NCBI GenBank assembly: GCA_014607495.2
Contig: CP053152.1
Location: 6,510,001-6,574,000, forward strand
Reading direction: 5' to 3'
Length of the DNA stretch: 64,000 nucleotides
Origin: Carposina sasakii
Taxonomy: Eukaryota > Arthropoda > Insecta > Lepidoptera > Carposinidae
The position numbers and the translations under genes are program-made. Each line of letters starts with the position of its first letter. Positions within the stretch are counted from its first letter, which is position 1. Of the stretch, positions 1 through 11,375 are shown piece after piece. The notes beneath the pieces were generated by a model. That model was not told the DNA's origin and made no database searches. It saw only the letters and a program-made list of their open reading frames with translations.

Positions 1-1204
1 ACGATAATGTAGGTACCCTCAGTGACAGTACAAAATAGTATTACGAAATATTGCGATTGTGGTTACTTCTTGCCTTGCTCTTTTTCTTACTGAAGATGGC
101 GCTGTTTCCTGTGAGTTGATAAATATATTGCAATTCAGTGGTTAACCTCTTTTATTCATAGGTATACACATTTTATATGTATGTTATATAATACAATGTA
201 GTGTATCAATCAAGTGAGAAAAGCTGTTAAGGCGGGTCGCGACTCTGACCCGCTTCATTTCGGGCTTGGTAAATGGACGCAACATAAATTGCGTTTACGT
301 AATTACATGTTGTGTTGAATAAGTCGAATAATATGTTAGTAAAAGTAATTAATTTGGTCATTTTACGAGTAACATGATTTGTGACATGACCACCACTTAT
401 TATTCGAAGGTTTTAATTTAATAAATAATATTAATTTGCTGTGCTGATGCGGGCTTCACTAGAATATATTAGCTGCATCCCCATTGTTGCCTGTCGTAAT
501 AGTCAACTAAGGATCTCGAACATTCTCTATGGCGATAAACCAGCAAATTGTCATTGATCATTAACATCTGTCTCCGCTATGCTAAAGTGGTTTCGGATGT
601 CGTTTATGATCCTACACTTCTGGTTACCACATTTCGGATATAATTAGGTATGTTGATTCTGTGATCGCAATCATCAAAACGGTTAATCATACTTTAGAGT
701 TTAAAATGAACCAAAATCAAAAACCAAACCAAAATACTGTGCTACTCGTATATCTGCAAACTTATCTACTAGCAATATAGGTACAGATAGATATAACACT
801 CGTATCAAATGTAGGTAATCAATGTAAAAGGCAAGGTATTGAAAGGATTTAATATCCGCAGTAGCTCGATGTATCTTCATTCGAGGACTACCAAACTCAT
901 TCGTGGAGGGAGAACGTGGAGGAGACACGATCATCTATTTATAGCTGCGTCTGTCAATGTAGTCTGCTCAGCGCATTATGAACATTACACTGACATTTGC
1001 CTACCACCATAGTCTACGATTCCGCCTGTTAATGTTACAGGCCTGTTATGTGGTCGGGGATATTACAAGAAAGGGCCACAGTGACATCGGGCGACAACCA
1101 AAATGCTAAAATTTTGAAATATAACTTTGGAATTCATCACATTGTACCGACCTTATAAATGCGATAAGGGACGTGGTCTACATAGATGATATGAAACGTT
1201 ATTA
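1..1204. other. No recognisable feature
   Basis: AT-rich DNA without a convincing ORF or repeat that I recognise. The short reverse-strand ORF at 701-934 has indels relative to its counterpart at 34610-34840 that change its codons, which argues against a selected protein. Confidence 0.6.
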
Positions 1205-1290
1205 GACCGGTGATAGCTTAGCGAATAAGACGTGCGCCTTCTAAGCGGGGGGCGTGAGTTCGATCTAAGTCAGTCGGTCCTGTACCAATG
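1205..1290 (+). mobile_element. tRNA-derived SINE head, degenerate
   Basis: The segment has the order of a tRNA gene: an A-box-like TAGCTTAGCGA, then a B-box-like GAGTTCGATCT about 35 bases later. It starts GACCGGTGATAG, a head I associate with lepidopteran tRNA-derived SINEs. The A/B spacing is tRNA-like but the stems are poor, so a functional tRNA is unlikely. The 3' limit is not clear. Counterpart at 35111-35196. Confidence 0.5.
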
Positions 1291-3101
1291 AATTTATTTA
1301 ATGTACGAATTTTAATGTTGTAAAATTATCACTTAGCTCAGAAAGCACGTAATATCGCTGTTCCTGCGCCTGTTTTCTCTCCAGTTGTGTCGGCTTTCCG
1401 CCTTATCGGAATATGAGAGTGTTGGAATAGAGAGTGCATCTGTGTCTTCTCAGACACTTTTTCGCCATATTATATCCTGCGCACCTCGGTAATCTCCGTA
1501 GAGATCGGCTGTCTTGACTGTAATACGGTCAGAGACATTTTTAGACCATCTCCATCGTATTCTTTCTTCATGGGTATAGGGGTCGTTTCATCACTACCAG
1601 AATATAACGGGCCTATTTCAACACCGCACGTATGACACGTGTGCGGAACAAATCTGATCAAGGCCTCTTAACTCTACGCAATATTAGAAAACCGTAGTTG
1701 CTTAGAAAAGGGCACTGTAAACACACAAATTGTTTTGGCATCCAACCATTATTCTGTATCATGGGTAATTAGGTACACACTCTAATTTAACTCAGAGCAT
1801 CAAGGTAAAGAATTGTTTTTAAAACCGGCCTCACTTTTCATCTTTCGTCATAAAAAAGTTAAATACACATGTACTATAATACCAGAATTTACGGATATTT
1901 ATTAAAATAAGAATTAAGTACTTCGAAATGTAATACTCTGTAATAATGCCTATAGACTTTCATTGAGTAAGATATCCCGAGACATGGTAACAAGGTAGTC
2001 CTTGGCCTCGCCTCGCAATACCTCAGGGCGTTTGCCCCCCACATCAACACAAACCTGTCAGCAAAGACGTGTTGAGGAAAGATTAGGGCCATAAAAGCCC
2101 CTTCATATTATGACGCGAGTACTCGACAATATGCTCACGAAGCTTCTAAAAAGAGCAGCTCGACAGTGGTGCGACACGTCATGATTATTGTCTCTGCCGC
2201 GCTCTGGTACCAAAATGATTGCTATTTAATGTGAAGTAGCTCTAAAGGTCGGCCAAACGCGACCCCTCATAATTCCAGCTTGAGAGATCATGTTTATTTA
2301 GCTTTTAAATCCCAATGCTCCAATTTTGCCAAGTTTAATTTCTTAGTGATTGTTTTGAGAATGAAGCCATTAGCCTCCGTTCGGGATGAAACTCTCCGAT
2401 ATTTACGGTCAATTAGATGTTTGGCGACTTTTGAACGGGGTATGCAAACGACCTCCTTTACAAGTTTAATTTGATATTACATATAGACGTTTTCTTGTTT
2501 GTGTACTTAATACGGAAAGTTTAATCGGATAAGATACATTCCCGATTTTGTGACTGTGTTTTGTGCTATGGTGAATTATCTTATTTAGAATGGTGACGAT
2601 GTTGTTAAAACCAAGTCTTCGTATTTCTGAATAAGTAAGTTACCTTACTTTAGACACTTAACAAATATTCAGCGTTTCGTTGTACTCCATACAATGATGT
2701 ATTTAGTACCTAAAAACTTGCTATTGTACATGTAAGTTTTTATTCAGGTACCCACCTATATTATTATATAGAGCCTACATACCTACAAGTTGTATTAAAG
2801 GATGATTATTTTGAAAACAAAGCCTATATCTGTAGAATCGATATGGATGCTAATAAATACAACCTAACCCAATGCATCAAAAAGTCCATTAATAATTTAC
2901 CATTTTAAAAGAACAGGTGGAGTGTACGTTGACAGCGGCACACAATCCAATCTCATGCATTGCTAAACCACAATCTCATATCATTTGATTTTCCAATATC
3001 GAGCCAACTCCACGCGGAACCTGCAATATAATGAGGAACTTCTAACAAATGGAATAAAAACAGGGTCAGTAAATGGAATAAAAACAAGCGAAATGCTGTA
3101 A
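1291..3101. other. No recognisable feature
   Basis: No repeat or coding pattern found. The 54 bases at 1782-1835 are missing from copy 2 and are bounded by a CACT direct repeat (1778-1781 and 1832-1835). Confidence 0.55.
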
Positions 3102-3193
3102 TATAAAATTATTAATAAAGAAAATGGAAAAAATTCTTCACCCGAGTGGGAATCGAACCCACGACCACTGCAAACCGTGCCAGCCGCTATAAA
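3102..3193 (-). mobile_element. tRNA-like repeat S1, truncated in the A box
   Basis: Read on the minus strand this is the 3' part of repeat family S1: the B box GGTTCGATTCC, then CCCACTCGGGTGAAG, a T-rich stretch and the AT-rich tail TTATTAATAATTTTAT. The match to other S1 copies (18724-18920, 60590-60797, 60912-61078) stops at the A box, where the inverted-repeat element at 3194-3316 begins. Confidence 0.8.
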
Positions 3194-3316
3194 TATAGCC
3201 CACTATAGAGAATGTATCACATCACATGTTTATTTTTCTAGATAGTATGGATAAATTTATAAAAAGAACTCAGAACTATAAACATAATTATGATAGGTTC
3301 TCTATAGTGGGCTATA
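3194..3316. mobile_element. Short inverted-repeat element (MITE), family C derivative
   Basis: A 123-bp element with perfect 19-bp terminal inverted repeats: TATAGCCCACTATAGAGAA at 3194-3212 and its complement at 3298-3316. The inside contains CATGTTTATTTTT, which also occurs in the longer fold-back element at 10499-10764. It is probably an internal deletion product of that family. No coding capacity. Counterpart at 37071-37193. Confidence 0.8.
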
Positions 3317-4594
3317 GTAATATAGTAGACTCAAACTTCAATAACAATAAACCTTAGAAAAAATGTCTAATTGCGGCTACATAGGTACATATTTTCTTCT
3401 AAGTCCTTCACGAAAGCTGTATTTTATTGCAAACACTACTGGTAGCTACGTTACCAAGTAAAAGTACAATGGCAAATTTGGCCAATCATGAAGAGATAAA
3501 ATAAGAAAACCTTTTACAGCAAAACGTAATCCGAGGTATTGTTTTCTAGCCAAATAGCAATCGCTCACTGCCTCGAGACTCTATTTCTGTATAATGTCTA
3601 ATTAACTATAGACATATCCAATTGGGGCTAGACGTTTTCTTAAGCGCCCTAAATTAGTGATAAAATAACGTTACCCTAATACCGATTCTATACTTGAGAC
3701 CGATTCAAGAATAGACAAGTGTCCCTCAAAATATTTCTTATTTCTACATTTGTTTGGACTAATATCTAAAAACATAGGTAATGGCGCATATACTATCAGT
3801 TGATACTTTTTACTGTGTATAAGTTAGCAGTTGTATAAGGTACCCCTAGGAGTCAACATTTGACTGATTTCAACGGCCACTTCAGCTGATGTCCAGTGCT
3901 AGACTACGTAGGTAATGTTTGTATACACCTACCAACAGAACAGATCAATTCAAGAAATCGAGAAGAAGAAATCACGCATAGCTCGGTTATAATTTTGTTC
4001 TAATCAGCTGTTCATGGCTTCAAAATATTAGTCAGGTGTCGGATTTTCACAAGTGTTTAGGCTAATGCGATGGCTGGCCATTAGTATTGCGAATCGGGCT
4101 CTATTTTACATATATAAGGTCCGTATTTCGGTCAAAGCGACCAATCTCTACGGAGATTAGCCAGGTCCGCATGTGATATTATCTACGAATCTGAAATTGG
4201 CTCTCGGGGCTCGTTATAATGAAATTATGATATCATTTTGGAAGGAATTTCGAAATTGCTAAAGTTTGTATGTGTTAGGAAGATGAATTATTATGTGATT
4301 TCCAATTTGATTACAATTCTGTTGATAAGAACAAGCTGATAATAATCGTGTAGGCTGACGACTGTTTCGAACATACGTTTGATATAAAATTAGAATTTTG
4401 TTGAACAGTTTAGGAATCCTAATTAAAAAAGATAAAACTAGATTTCACTGTAGGACAAGCACGAACTTTTTGACGATTCAAAATGTAATCCCCACGTTGT
4501 CAAAATTCATAAACTTTTCTTTCATGACTGTACATACTGTTCGGGTAGCCGGGCATGATGAAACTATAAATTTTCTTACTATTAGGTCTCACAT
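3317..4594. other. No recognisable feature
   Basis: AT-rich DNA with no recognised repeat, RNA gene or ORF of note. Confidence 0.5.
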
Positions 4595-4644
4595 GATAGC
4601 TCAATAGCCTTTCATTTGAAGGACGTATGTTCGAGCCTAGTCAT
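4595..4644 (+). mobile_element. Possible tRNA-derived SINE remnant
   Basis: GATAGCTCAATAGCC resembles an A box and GTTCGAGCC, about 30 bases on, resembles a B box. The spacing is short for an intact tRNA head. Weak call. Counterpart at 38471-38520. Confidence 0.3.
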
Positions 4645-4667
4645 TAAATTTATTTCGTATTCGGATT

Positions 4668-4790
4668 TAATAATAATAATAATTTAATAATTCATTTATT
4701 TGGCCAAAATAATATTTTTACATTACATAGTTTGCTCTCTAGCCCCACACTAGGATATCCTGTGTCGTGGGAACTAGTGACTTCCTATGG
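4668..4790 (-). mobile_element. LINE 3' end, reverse orientation
   Basis: On the minus strand this reads TCCCACGACACAGGATATCC, then a GTGTGGGGCTAG stretch, and ends in an AATAA/TTATT-rich tail. The same 3' UTR pattern occurs in the plus orientation at 16610-16696. It is a widespread LINE 3' UTR type in moths and butterflies as far as I know. No coding part remains. Counterpart at 38544-38666. Confidence 0.6.
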
Positions 4791-4831
4791 TTTTGTAATT
4801 CTAGATCCATAAATACAAAAATACAAAAAAG

Positions 4832-4873
4832 AGTAACATTTTTGCTACATTGAAATGTAGCAAAAATGTTACT
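4832..4873. repeat. Perfect 19-bp snap-back palindrome
   Basis: Arms 4832-4850 and 4855-4873 are exact reverse complements with a 4-base loop (TGAA). The hairpin lies just downstream of the LINE tail and is preserved at 38708-38749. No U-rich tract follows, so a terminator role is not indicated. Confidence 0.9.
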
Positions 4874-5666
4874 TAGTTCGTGCCACAGAATGGACGTAAA
4901 ATCGTTGGTCCTGCGCCTGATTTATTTCCTGTCGTGTCGGCTTTCCGTCTTATCAGTATATTTGAGTGAAGGAATAGAGAGTGTACCTATGTTTGCGTAC
5001 ATACTGGTGCACTATAAAATCTCTTGCGCAGTTTACTAATCTCCGTGAAAGTAATACGGACGGACGGACGGAGACATTAATGTTAACAGGTGGATTAAGC
5101 AGGACTGACAGGCAGACAGGTTCCTTACATAATGTCAAACCATAAAAATAGCAATGCTAAAAACAATGAATATTTCATAATTGACTGAAGATTGAAATTA
5201 CTTTGAAAATGAAGCTCTTTGGTTAATTAAAGAAATCGGCCCTCAGTAGATACATCAAACGTCTCTCATACAGAAAAATCACTCCGAACTTAGTTCGTTA
5301 GCTGATACTTTAACATTTATTAGTGAGTTCTCAAACTTTGGGAGGCTTAAATATAGACTTTCATAATTATAATTATTTATTTTTATAAAACACTAGCACC
5401 CGCCCGTTTATATTTGTCCCACCGTCAAGCCTCACTTTCTACTACACAAGACTACACCCGTAATTTTGATTATATGTTGTCTATCTGTCATCATTCACTC
5501 TGAAAGCAATGGGTATTTCCCAGTTAATAATATTAATATGTTAATTTTTTTATTTACCTCTTCACACTTTATTTATCCAACCAATTTTCTTGAAATTTTA
5601 TGTACATAGTTATTATACTATGTTGGGATTGCGGAGTACATGGGCTTCTTTATATATATAAGTCTA
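4874..5666. other. No recognisable feature
   Basis: Contains GGAC tetranucleotide repeats near 5063-5077 and otherwise unclassified AT-rich DNA. Confidence 0.5.
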
Positions 5667-5903
5667 AGGTCGCACTACGGCAAAACCCCGCGGTTTTTAA
5701 CCGCCTGACTTTGTGACTCAAGGAAACCAATCGAAGTGGCCGGACTGACGATTTTTTTCCGCGACTGATTTTAAAACCGCCTTTTGTTACATGGCTAGCG
5801 GGCAAAAAACCGCGCAAAATTTTTAGATTTTAACCGCAGAGTGTGCGTCTCGAGCGGTTACGCGGTTAACCGTTTGCGTGGAAAAAAAACCGTAGTGCAG
5901 CCT
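5667..5903. mobile_element. MITE family E with GCACTACGG termini
   Basis: About 237 bp. The left end AGGTCGCACTACGG and the complement of the right end, AGGCTGCACTACGG, form imperfect terminal inverted repeats. The inside is rich in CCGCGGTT and AACCGC words in both orientations, giving extended secondary structure. It lies between AT-rich flanks (TATATATA left, AATATATA right), a possible target duplication if the ends are a few bases further out. Counterpart at 39544-39780. Confidence 0.65.
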
Positions 5904-5906
5904 GGC

Positions 5907-6085
5907 ACTAATATATAAAAATCTCGTGTCGCGGTGTTTGTTACCAAGCTCCTCCGAAACTCTTGAGCGATTTTCATAAAATTTTATATTCGGTAGGTCT
6001 GAGAATAAGCCGTGAACTATTTTTATACCCCTTCCATACAATTAATAAGCGATATCCACGCGGGCCGTAGGCAACGGCTAGTAGA
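5907..6085 (+). repeat. Dispersed repeat starting ACTAATATATAAAAATCTCG
   Basis: The start, the middle (CTCCTCCGAAACTCTTGAGCG) spread over about 60 bases, and the end GGCAACGGCTAGTAG match a dispersed repeat type I know from insect genomes, but I cannot assign its class. Non-coding. Counterpart at 39784-39962. Confidence 0.45.
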
Positions 6086-6518
6086 AATATAAAGGACATA
6101 ATATGTAATAATAGTAATATTATATTGAGCGAAAAAATATGTTTTTATAACCTTTTATATGCTCACATTCTTTACTCGTTCAAATACAATATTTTTACTA
6201 CCTAGATGCGGAGTAGGGAGTCTAATTATTAACATAAATACCTAAGTAGGTTCATTACACATAAGTACCTAATGTGTGCTAAAATATTAGCAAAAAAACA
6301 CATGACGTGAGCAAATTAGTAGATAGTTATAAACATTCTACAAACTTTAATCACGCGAATACCTCATTTGTAATCCAGCTAGCTGAATAAGGGAGGATTT
6401 TTGACCTAGTTAACGCCTCTAAATTTAAATTTAGGTTAGTATGTAAATACAAGATATGTAATTAACATATCAACTCATTACTATGTAGAGAATGTAGAAA
6501 AAAATCACTTAAAACGTA
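6086..6518. other. No recognisable feature
   Basis: AT-rich DNA without recognised repeats or ORFs. Confidence 0.5.
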
Positions 6519-6520
6519 TA

Positions 6521-6906
6521 CAGGGTGTTTTTTCGTCGCCACCATTAACGAAGGGTACGTACTCTATACACCAAATAAAGTAAGTTTATGCCAAAAAAAA
6601 ATGCTGGGAAATGATGTAATTTTTTTTAAAAAAAAATTTTCAATTACTTAATCGGACGAAATTTGTAGTTTCCAGTGTTTATGCTAGTTTTTTCATAGAC
6701 AGATATTAATGATTTCTCGTGAAAAAATCTTGCTACGCGCGTCAATGTGCATTTATGCAGAAAAAACGCAGTCTATTTACTCAACTTTGGACCCTAATAT
6801 TTTGGAAACTAGACACTTCCCAGGTATGCTTCCATGGAGAAAAAAGATCGTGACGATGAGGAGATTCCGTAGTTTTCGGGAATGTTGACGACCAAAAATC
6901 ACCCTG
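6521..6906 (+). mobile_element. MITE family A (CAGGGTGT...GTCGCCAC)
   Basis: 386 bp. It begins CAGGGTGTTTTTTCGTCGCC and ends with the near complement (GTTGACGACC...CACCCTG). TA stands on both sides (6519-6520 and 6907-6908), which fits the TA target duplication of Tc1/mariner-type elements. No transposase is encoded. Other copies: 8874-9212, 40398-40782, 42753-43104, and reversed at 53485-53883 and 53895-54169. Confidence 0.85.
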
Positions 6907-6908
6907 TA

Positions 6909-7218
6909 TATCTACTTACATACAACTACATATAGGTACATATCTACACAAACGACTGTGTTCCGGTGGGATAGCTAGAAAGAACTGCAGGATCATAAAG
7001 GAGATCCTAGAACCACGTTAAAAAAATACTTAAGAATATGAATTAATGAAAGAACCTAGGTACATACATACTTAACTCACATTTATTTTGTAGTTGTAAT
7101 TTTTAGTACGTAGATAGTATTTAAAATCAATTTGATTATAAAGAATATTGGAAAAATTTATATAAAGCTACCATGTGATTCACATTAAATATCTACCTAT
7201 AGATAGAACATACGATAT
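6909..7218. other. No recognisable feature
   Basis: AT-rich spacer between two inverted-repeat elements. Confidence 0.5.
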
Positions 7219-8113
7219 CCGTGGCGGAGGTATCGGGCGACTCGGGCCACAACAAACTCGGACCGCGGTCCGAGTCCCCCGAATACATTTTTCGTCCGGT
7301 CGACTCGGACCACATACCAAATTCAATTAACTTCAAGCACAGTTAACAGAAAAACCTGTTTGGATTTTATTTTACGTTGTACTAGTAGCCGCCCATGACT
7401 TGGTCTTCGTAAAGTAGGATTACGTAGCAGCATTCCACCCGTGAAAAGCCGGAGCGAGTCGCTAGTTATAATAAACCTTCTGTTAGCGCCTATGCTAACA
7501 ACGATAGCAAATCTTAGAAGCCTCGGAAGTCTTCTACCTGACATTCGACTTTTGACAGCTGTCTACTTTCAACCTGCGACAGATCATCCTCTGTGTGGTG
7601 CACGAAATTAAATAAATTGCAATAACTACTGTACAGGATTGTGGCACAAATATACGTGTAGACTCTAAACATCTTTTATTATGTCCGCTGAGACACCTTC
7701 CTCTCGAATCACGATATCTATAAAATATTCCACATAATCCGTTGGATGCACGGTTTCGAAACCGACATAAAGACTGATTTTATGTTATACTAGCGATCGG
7801 CCCCGGCTTTGCACGGCTGTAATGCCCTTTCACGTGGACAAAGTCCTGGACTATCGCTATAGAAAAGTTGTTTTTAGACTTTCTAACCTAACCTAAATAA
7901 AAACATTATTGAATAGATTTGTTTTATTTCTAACACTTTTTATCTTAACTGTAGGTACTTAAAATTAGTAAGTACATAAGCAATGGATTTGTGTGGTTAA
8001 ACTTTACGAGTGGTCCGAGTCGCCTGACAAAATAAATAAATCAAAACGAATCGGCCAACTAGGACCGCGGTCCGAGATAAGCAGCGGTCCGAGTCGCCCG
8101 AAACCTCCCGTGG
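7219..8113. mobile_element. Inverted-repeat element family F with CGGTCCGAG subterminal repeats
   Basis: About 895 bp. Left end CCGTGGCGGAGGT then TCGGGCGACTCGG; the complement of the right end has the same two words. Inside each end CGGTCCGAG or its complement recurs: a perfect 20-bp palindrome centred on CCGCGG at 7256-7275, another copy near 7304, and more near 8010, 8062-8076 and 8085-8095. Such clusters often bind transposase in DNA transposons. The GC-rich ends contrast with the AT-rich interior. There is no transposase ORF, so it is non-autonomous. A word typical of another dispersed repeat (CCCCGGCTTTGCACGG) lies at about 7801. Counterpart at 41095-41989. Confidence 0.7.
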
Positions 8114-8444
8114 TGATACTATTAAAGATATAGTAGGTAGATAAGTAGTATGAGAACTACGTACTTACCTACCTTACCTACCTACTATGTACAATGGGTA
8201 TTCTTACCTCAGAGTACACTAATGAATATAAAATTAATAACGACATTTTATAAAATCACTTTGATATCAAACCCAATTACGAATATTAAAAAGGTCTAAG
8301 GGCGCTCTCACCTCTACTTCCCTCCTCCATATCTCTCTGACGCGAGACTAAATGGATATAACCGTGGCGCAAATACATATAGTACAGGTGTTTTGGCAAC
8401 GTTTGTTCATTAATTAGGCCCCGTTATTTTCTAATTTTTTTTTT
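8114..8444. other. TACCTACC-rich spacer
   Basis: Contains a short imperfect TACC/CCTA microsatellite near 8165-8190; otherwise nothing recognisable. Confidence 0.5.
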
Positions 8445-8497
8445 AAGGAAATACCTTGTGATTTGCGATTGTCTGCAAATCACAACGTATTTTCCTT
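8445..8497. repeat. Imperfect hairpin
   Basis: AAGGAAATAC followed by TTGTGATTTGC faces the complements GCAAATCACAA and GTATTTTCCTT across a short GATTGTCT loop. The second copy (42321-42374) has the extra A in the left arm and so pairs better. Confidence 0.75.
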
Positions 8498-8566
8498 TCA
8501 ACTGAACATTTTGGTTATGGTTGGGTTTTGGTTTGGCTGTGACATTTTAACTGCATTTTTGTAATT

Positions 8567-8839
8567 CTAACGTCTTGCTATTAGTAAAACGTTGTAAAAA
8601 TTTGGCGCAATAAGAAACGACATGACGTTTTGGTTTAGTTTTGGTAAATGCGTGCAATAATACCGCCATTTCCCGCCACCTAATTCGGTAGTTTGCTTAT
8701 AGATAACACTATCAATATGCTTGTACATTGAGTAACAGAACAAGCAGCTCTCCTTTGCATCAGCTCCATGAGGTATCGGCTCATAGTATGGAGTAGGATC
8801 TATGACCAAGGCAATTCGATTTCGCTTCTCGATTGGCAC
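8567..8839 (-). CDS. Short ORF of unknown function, doubtful
   Basis: 90 codons on the reverse strand. The N-terminal two thirds read like protein, with a CLFC pair near residue 33 and YYCTH near residue 60, but I recognise no family. In the second block (42425-42718) a homopolymer T difference shifts the frame after about residue 70 and replaces the C-terminus. That is more consistent with unconstrained DNA than a working gene. It lies between a hairpin and a family A MITE, with no promoter or splice context I can defend. Confidence 0.15.
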   Translation of the reverse strand: MPIEKRNRIALVIDPTPYYEPIPHGADAKESCLFCYSMYKHIDSVIYKQTTELGGGKWRYYCTHLPKLNQNVMSFLIAPNFYNVLLIARR

Positions 8840-8873
8840 GTGACGAGACTAATAATCTATACTTGCTATTATA

Positions 8874-9212
8874 CATGATGTTTTTTCGTTGCCACCCTTA
8901 ACGAAGGGTACGTACTTTATCCATCAAATAAAGTAAGTTTATGCCAAAAAAAGCTGGGAAACGATGTAATTTTTTACAATTTTTTTTATCACTTGATCGG
9001 GCGAAATTTATAGTGTCCGGTGTTTTTTTTGTTTCTCGTGAAAAAATCTTACCACGCGCATCTTTGTGCATTTATGCTAATAAACGCAGTCTATTTATTA
9101 AACTTTGGACCATAATAGACACTTCCCAGGTATGTTTACATGGAGAAAAATGATCGTGAAAATGAGGAGATTCCGTAGTATTCGGACACGTTGACGACCA
9201 AAAAACACCATG
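8874..9212 (+). mobile_element. MITE family A, older copy
   Basis: Begins CATGATGTTTTTTCGTTGCC and ends GTTGACGACC...CACCATG, diverged from the CAGGGTGT/CACCCTG termini of the copy at 6521-6906. Internal matches include AACGAAGGGTACGTACT and AAATAAAGTAAGTTTATGCC. Flanked by TA. Counterpart at 42753-43104. Confidence 0.8.
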
Positions 9213-10498
9213 TATAAACATTGGTTAGAGCATGGGTAGCCGAAACTGCAGGAAGCCGAAAGGTCGATTTATAGAAGTCGAACACCGCTTAAGCGTCATT
9301 CGTAGTTGGTGCTACGAACTACGAATCTGCTACGACGAGTATGAAAATGTCGAAATATTATCGGTGTTATTAAAAAACCGATTCTAAAATTAAACACCCA
9401 TTAAAAATTACTTTTGAAAGAAAAATATGTGGAGTAACCTTTATATTTAGGCAGTGTTTAGCGTTAACATTGTCTAAATTGTTTTTGTAATGTCTAATTT
9501 GTTTATTGCAGGCAGTAATTTTGCACTATGTATAACGAAAAATTATCACTACAGTTTTGTGCTATCATTCCGGTGAAAAATCTACTTGGAAAGAAAGTAG
9601 AGTCGTGAACAAATTTTCCTAGAAGTTTTCAGTAGCTCCTTGTATAAACATACCATTTTGCTAGGTACAGGTGAACATGCCACCTGATTAAATAAAGCTT
9701 TTTCATTGTTTCGATGATCCGAAAAACTCCAATTTGCCGTAATACGTAACAAAAGACGGTAAAAAAAGTCACACGATTGGTTTCGAATTGATCGTTAATC
9801 TATTGGGAAATAATTCGCTTTCGAAGCGCATTTAGTGATTTACACAGTCGCGTAGCTACCTATTGTGAAAAGTGCGCTCTACATCGTGTGACTGATAAAC
9901 TGGACGCGTAATTTATTCCATTAAGCTCGCCCAAAACCGTTTAATTGTTTAAAAGTAATTAATTAACTTTGAGGTTATTTATCATCGCCAAGTTTGTTAC
10001 GAATTCGTCACAACGCTTCACCTTAAATGGTAAGTTTCGGTATAATTAGCCTTAGAAACTCAAAGCTTGAAATACTTATATACAATGACGCGTATAAAAG
10101 CTTAAAAATAAGTCTGGGAAACTTTGATTCAAAGAAAGCAAAAGTCACGTTTCAATGCTATTTAATCTTTTGTTTCACAGCGCTATAAATAACTGTCGTA
10201 CTGTTTATAATTAACGAAAAATCTTATTTCCAATTTCAGTACTAGAGATGATAAAGAATTTCAACATATCGAAATTTTGTATGAAAACAATTGAAGATTA
10301 AAATCTGTTAAGATTGGTTATTGAAATTGGCTGTTAGTGACTATCAATATTGATTTAGATGATGAATGAAGATACTGTTGATGGTGGTCTATCTAAACTA
10401 TTTATCTGAATAAGTAGAACTTATAGAAGTGGGAGAGAATACCTACATCATACCTACGAGTATACCCAATGTTTTTTTAGGAAAGATTGTTTGTCGCT
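9213..10498. other. No recognisable feature
   Basis: About 1.3 kb of AT-rich DNA without a repeat family or ORF I can name. Confidence 0.5.
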
Positions 10499-10764
10499 AT
10501 ACAGAGTGTAACAAAAGAGGTATGTTTAGCGAAAAGCAATGTAAATAGCCCACTAAAAGGAACCTACCCACAAAATTTCAGACTCGAAATCACATGTTCA
10601 TTTTTCCAATTAGTATGGAGAATTCTTAAACAACTCAGGAATGTTCATACAATCTTGAAAAATAAACATGTGATTTTGAGTCTCAAATTTTGGAATTAGG
10701 TTCTCTACATTGGGCTATTTACTTAGGTATTCGCTTAACATACCCTTTCTGTTATACCCTGTAT
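10499..10764. mobile_element. Fold-back MITE family C (CAGAGTGTAACA termini)
   Basis: Nearly the whole 266-bp element is an imperfect inverted repeat. The left arm starts ATACAGAGTGTAACAAAAG and the complement of the right arm starts ATACAGGGTATAACAGAAAG. Matching continues through GTAAATAGCCCA, ACTCGAAATCACATGTT and TATTTTTC, giving arms of roughly 120 bases around a small centre. Non-coding. Related pieces: 3194-3316, 15386-15562, 57907-57988. Counterpart at 44393-44658. Confidence 0.8.
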
Positions 10765-10978
10765 ATCTAGGTACACCATAAATAAATCTACTACACTAAG
10801 GTGAACGTGTGGGTTTGTTCCACCTCACGTTGTCTTTTAAGTCTCTTGGATTTAAGTAAAAAACCGTGTAACCGAGCCTTGTAGTCACTTTTGACTATTT
10901 TTACGATTTTATACTATCCACTTGGGCCCCATTCCAATCGATACCTACTCATCCATACGTTAGTAACTACAACTATCT

Positions 10979-11167
10979 GCCCCCTTATTACCTAACTAGC
11001 AAAGGAAAGCGATAGCGAAAATTGTACAAAAATCGCTGATTGTTTGTCAAATTCATATTACGTAAAATGAATTTCAAAGGAACTTTGACATTTCAAGCCG
11101 AATATTGTACAATTTTCGCTATCGCTTTGCTTCGGCTTTGCTATTTCTTTTATGTAATCAGGGGGCC
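10979..11167. mobile_element. Small fold-back element with 24-bp perfect arms
   Basis: The inner arms 11006-11029 (AAAGCGATAGCG then AAAATTGTACAA) and 11105-11128 are exact reverse complements. The outer ends GCCCCCTTATTAC and GTAATCAGGGGGCC also pair imperfectly. About 190 bp, non-coding, a MITE by structure. Counterpart at 44872-45061. Confidence 0.65.
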
Positions 11168-11375
11168 GTTCTTCGTGTGACTTAAACATCGGATAAGAAA
11201 GGGTTTCCCGAAATTCCCATAGGAACGGGTAAAACGATAATTCTTAAGTTTACACGGAGAAAGTCATGGGAATCCGCTATTATAATAATTGTGTAAGATT
11301 GTATTTACATAATGAATAACGAAATATATTTAACGTTGATAAATTTATTTAACAAAGCTAAAATATCAAATTATA

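Noticed and set aside
701..934. 77-codon ORF present in both blocks
   Set aside because: Indels between the copies (compare 34610-34840) alter codons freely, and no family is recognisable.
4832..4873. Transcription terminator
   Set aside because: It is a perfect stem but without a T tract, and the genome appears eukaryotic.
7323..7544. 73-codon reverse ORF
   Set aside because: It lies entirely inside a non-autonomous inverted-repeat element and has no family features.
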